Positions 61,928-64,000 of a stretch of 64,000 nucleotides of DNA are shown here, one piece after another. A model generated the notes under the pieces. That model searched no databases and was not told the DNA's origin. It worked only from the letters and a program-made list of their open reading frames with translations. Numbering within the stretch: position 1 is the first letter of the stretch; each line of letters opens with the position of its first letter. This stretch comes from an uncultured Lachnospiraceae bacterium (GTDB lineage: Bacteria > Bacillota > Clostridia > Lachnospirales > Lachnospiraceae), in NCBI GenBank assembly GCA_910587085.1, contig CAJUMC010000006.1, forward strand, positions 11,411 through 75,410. The letters run 5' to 3'. Made by a program: the position numbers and the translations under genes.

Positions 61928-63010
61928 TCACTCAGCATTTTTCCCAATTTCCTCCATCTGCTTTTGATCGCTGTGCGGAAGAAACCGGTTTGAGGACTCC
62001 CGGAAAATCAGCTCTGTATCCACCGTAATCGTCTCATTCGGCAGCTCCGGATGCTCCAGCCGGAACAACAGCTGACAGGCAAGCCGCTTGCCCAGCCTTG
62101 TGTTTCCCACACGTACCGTCGTAAGAAACGCCTCCACCCGCGACAGCTCCTCCTGGTTGTCGAAGCCTGTGACGGCGACGTCCTCCGGCACCAACAGTCC
62201 CCTGGCTCGAAGCGCCCGAACCAGCAGGATGGCAATCACATCGTTTGCACAGACTATCGCATCCGGCATACGATCCAGACCATCCAGATACTGCTCCACA
62301 TCCTGCTCAATATAATAGCGCCATTCCGTGTGCTTCGTGGCGATAAGCGCCTTTTCCTCCGCGATGCCGTTGTCCTTGAGCGCCGCAAGATAGCCGAGAT
62401 AGCGATCCTTGATGGACCGGCAGTAGGTGATGTCCCCGATAAAGCCGATGCGCCGAAGCCCCTGGTCGATCAGTTTCTGCACAAGTCTGCGGACGCTCTC
62501 CCTCCCCTCGGAGATTACGACATCCAGCCCCTTTCCCCAGTCCGCGTTTACCGGACAGTCAAGGCCTACCACCGGCAGACCCAGCTTCAGGATTTCCGCC
62601 AGATACCGATCCGAAAAAACGCTGATGAGCAGCACTCCGTCCACACCCTCCTGAAAATCCGCGGGCAGCGTCAGTCTCCGCTCATCCTCCGCGCTGATAA
62701 AATCAAAACGCAGCCTGCAGCCGTTCTGATTGGCTGCGTCGGAGATTCCCATGATAATGCTGTTCCAGAATACGGAAATTTCCCGCCGGGCAAGCACGAT
62801 AATTGTGCTTCCCTCCGTCTGCGCTCCGATCCGCTTAAACTCGTTCAGCGCCGCAGGAGAGACCTTCTGATATCCCATCTCGCATGCCTTTTCAATCACC
62901 ATGTATCGCGTCTCGTACGCCACTGTTTCGCTGTTGTTCAGCGCGCGTGCCACAGTGTTTCTCGACAGATTCAGCGCGCGCGCGACATCCTGAATCGTTA
63001 CCTTTTTCAT
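61928..63010 (-). CDS. LacI-family transcriptional regulator
   Basis: A 360-residue regulator. Start at ATG 63008-63010 (GGGAGGGGGAGACC), although the frame is open upstream. The helix-turn-helix (TIQDVARALNLSRNTVARAL) is followed by hinge LNNSETVAYETR and a periplasmic-binding-protein-like sensor (GVDGVLLISVFSDRYLAEIL, RRIGFIGDITYCRSIKDRYL, DAIVCANDVIAILLVRAL, VAVTGFDNQEELSRVEAFLT). It probably responds to a mannooligosaccharide and controls the adjacent mannan genes. Matching operator-like sites before this gene and before GH130_2 support that. Confidence 0.92.
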   Translation of the reverse strand: MKKVTIQDVARALNLSRNTVARALNNSETVAYETRYMVIEKACEMGYQKVSPAALNEFKRIGAQTEGSTIIVLARREISVFWNSIIMGISDAANQNGCRLRFDFISAEDERRLTLPADFQEGVDGVLLISVFSDRYLAEILKLGLPVVGLDCPVNADWGKGLDVVISEGRESVRRLVQKLIDQGLRRIGFIGDITYCRSIKDRYLGYLAALKDNGIAEEKALIATKHTEWRYYIEQDVEQYLDGLDRMPDAIVCANDVIAILLVRALRARGLLVPEDVAVTGFDNQEELSRVEAFLTTVRVGNTRLGKRLACQLLFRLEHPELPNETITVDTELIFRESSNRFLPHSDQKQMEEIGKNAE

Positions 63011-63173
63011 GGTCTCCCCCTCCCTGCTCCCTGCTCCCTGCTCTTGTATCGATCCGGCTCCTTCCGCCTGTCGTCCGCTCAAATATGCAAATAGATTTTG
63101 CATAATTTTGTCATTCCGGTTTTTTGACGTTTTGTTGAACCCTCTCTGCAGAACAGCTTGATTCGATAAGAAC

Positions 63174-63202
63174 ATTTTAACACATGGCAGTTAGTTTATC
63201 AA
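63174..63202 (-). promoter_or_regulatory. SigA promoter of the LacI-family gene
   Basis: Minus strand TTGATA (63197-63202), 17 bp, TAAAAT (63174-63179), with the regulator start about 165 bp downstream. Confidence 0.7.
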
Positions 63203-63250
63203 GCTTTTTTTATGCTTTTTCCACAAAAAAGGTAAATTGCAGTTTTCTTA

Positions 63251-63326
63251 CGCACTATTATGCACCATTTTCTTAACAAGTATTGCACTGTAATATTGCA
63301 TCCCATGCACTATTTTATTGCACATT
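63251..63326. promoter_or_regulatory. Operator-like cluster upstream of the LacI-family gene
   Basis: CGCACTATTATGCACCATTT (63251-63270) repeats the GH130_2 site with one mismatch. Related elements are GCACTGTAATATTGCATC (63285-63302) and TGCACTATTTTATTGCACA (63306-63324). All share TGCA half-sites. They lie about 50-120 bp upstream of the lacI-type promoter, so autoregulation or activation is possible. Confidence 0.6.
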
Positions 63327-63440
63327 GAAGCAAAAAAGTGTTCCTTTTCTTGTTTTCATATTGGCCCTGGAATTTCTATCCCGAGCTTGCCCTGCACAGA
63401 TTTTTCGCAGCCTGTTCATTTGCTGCCCGCAGAAGGGACA

Positions 63441-63491
63441 AGAAAATCCTGCGCACCAAAGGCTTACTGCCCTTTATGCACAGGATTTTCT
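63441..63491 (-). terminator. Stem-loop after the PepSY gene
   Basis: AGAAAATCCTGCGCA (63441-63455) pairs with TGCACAGGATTTTCT (63477-63491) with one mismatch. It lies about 45 bp past the stop codon of the PepSY gene. The T-run is short. Confidence 0.7.
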
Positions 63492-63536
63492 GACTGCATT
63501 TCTCTATTTCTTTGTATCTCTTTTTTCCGCTCCCGG

Positions 63537-64000
63537 TCAGTGATGCTGATCGTAGCCGCTGCGGTGCTCGTTATCAATCTCTCTTTCTATAATTGTTCCG
63601 TCTGATACCGCGATTTTATACTCGCACTCCAGATCCACGGTTTCGAACTCAATTTCGTAGACCCGGATTCCATCCTCGTAATCCAGTTTAACGCTCAGAT
63701 CCCTCAGCTCGTTCACCGGCACTCCCGCGTCCTTTGCCGCGATTGCCGCCGCCTCATCCCGCGTCAGCCCCGTACCCTGGGACGCGCCGGCTGTCGGGGC
63801 GGGTGTTCCGGCGCCTTTGGTTCCGGTTCCCTGCGTTCCGCCGGCCGGCCTGCCGTCGTTCCGCTTCATATCCCGCTTTACGATTTTTCCGTCCGACACC
63901 GCAATCTCATAATCGTATTCCATGTCTCCGGCATCGAACTCAATCTCGTAGACCCGGATTCCATCCTCGTAATCCAGTTTAACGCTCAGATCCCTCAGCT
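63537..64000 (-). CDS. PepSY-repeat protein (partial)
   Basis: The frame is open to the right edge, so the N-terminus lies outside the window. The visible 153 residues hold one full PepSY domain and the end of another. Each unit ends LRDLSVKLDYEDGIRVYEIE, then EY.IAVSDG and a charged strand. The full unit starts LTRDEAAAIAAKDAGVPVNE. A Gly/Thr/Pro-rich linker separates them. PepSY domains are often exported inhibitors or sensors with a two-component system nearby. Neither the signal peptide nor neighbours can be seen, so function is open. Confidence 0.8.
   Translation of the reverse strand, partial: LRDLSVKLDYEDGIRVYEIEFDAGDMEYDYEIAVSDGKIVKRDMKRNDGRPAGGTQGTGTKGAGTPAPTAGASQGTGLTRDEAAAIAAKDAGVPVNELRDLSVKLDYEDGIRVYEIEFETVDLECEYKIAVSDGTIIEREIDNEHRSGYDQHH
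63644..63709. repeat. 66-bp direct repeat, copy 1 (PepSY units)
   Basis: A 66-base segment that recurs at 63935-64000 with a single mismatch (period 291 bp). It encodes the conserved second half of the PepSY unit. The second copy runs to the window edge, so the true repeat may be longer. Confidence 0.9.
63935..64000. repeat. 66-bp direct repeat, copy 2 (PepSY units)
   Basis: Second copy of the segment at 63644-63709. Near identity at the DNA level implies recent duplication or gene conversion between PepSY units. Confidence 0.9.

Noticed and set aside
63011..63175. 55-codon N-terminal extension of the LacI-family protein
   Set aside because: The helix-turn-helix starts at MKKVTIQDVARAL with a good ribosome site. 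The upstream stretch includes three 7-bp CTCCCTG-type repeats that make the ribosome site and encode no family sequence.
1..64000. CRISPR arrays, tRNA or rRNA genes, insertion sequences, integrases
   Set aside because: None was recognised by eye. No regularly spaced repeats, CCA-ended cloverleaf or transposase motif was seen. A tRNA or repeat search tool would be needed for certainty.

Overview
The window looks like a chromosome segment of a gut-type Lachnospiraceae or related Clostridia (Firmicutes). The evidence is purine-rich Shine-Dalgarno sites (GGAGG type), lipobox lipoproteins, SigA-type promoters, a SigD (sigma-28) promoter, a type Ibeta DAHP synthase with a FusA2-type EF-G paralogue, and a mannan locus with the gene content known from Roseburia. 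No rRNA, tRNA, IS element, integrase or CRISPR array was recognised. GC content is mixed: about 2.9-8.6 kb and 11-18 kb are visibly AT-richer than the rest.

Region 1 (1-22.8 kb, all minus strand) is a cell-surface polysaccharide cluster. It encodes GDP-sugar synthesis (ManC, Gmd and an Rmd-like reductase, probably GDP-D-rhamnose), a frameshifted LicD protein, a Wzx-like flippase, an acyltransferase, six or more glycosyltransferases, two GT2/DUF2304 pairs, a DUF2142 membrane protein, a methyltransferase/coiled-coil/GT2/GT2 fusion, and a Wzm/Wzt-type ABC exporter whose permease carries an extra ectodomain. Five poly-G tracts of 9-12 bases (poly-C on the + strand) lie inside five of these genes and nowhere else in the window. 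This looks like a set of phase-variable contingency loci.

Region 2 (23-30 kb) holds a small XRE regulator with GTCAAC repeats upstream, a cytoplasmic GH29 alpha-L-fucosidase, an EF-G paralogue, and aroF-tyrA behind a strong promoter and a leader with competing hairpins.

Region 3 (30.2-32.3 kb) is a two-gene flagellum-linked pair. One gene fuses an XRE DNA-binding domain to a soluble FlhA-like C-terminal domain. Upstream of it is a FliD-like protein gene preceded by a consensus sigma-28 promoter. This is the best candidate here for an undescribed regulatory system.

Region 4 (32.6-63.3 kb) is a beta-mannan utilisation locus. A surface GH26 mannanase with a CBM35-like domain and a tandem-SGNH esterase lipoprotein would act outside the cell. 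Two binding-protein/permease sets import oligosaccharides; no ATPase is encoded, so a shared MsmX-type ATPase is expected. Inside the cell, SGNH esterases deacetylate, GH130_2 and GH130_1 phosphorolyse, a mannobiose 2-epimerase feeds GH130_1, and a phosphohexomutase takes up mannose 1-phosphate. A conserved but uncharacterised cassette (DUF5696, Yip1, NHL-repeat, DUF624 proteins) sits among the transport genes. A LacI-family regulator and a shared operator-like 20-mer link the two ends of the locus. The window ends in a PepSY-repeat protein that continues past the right edge.
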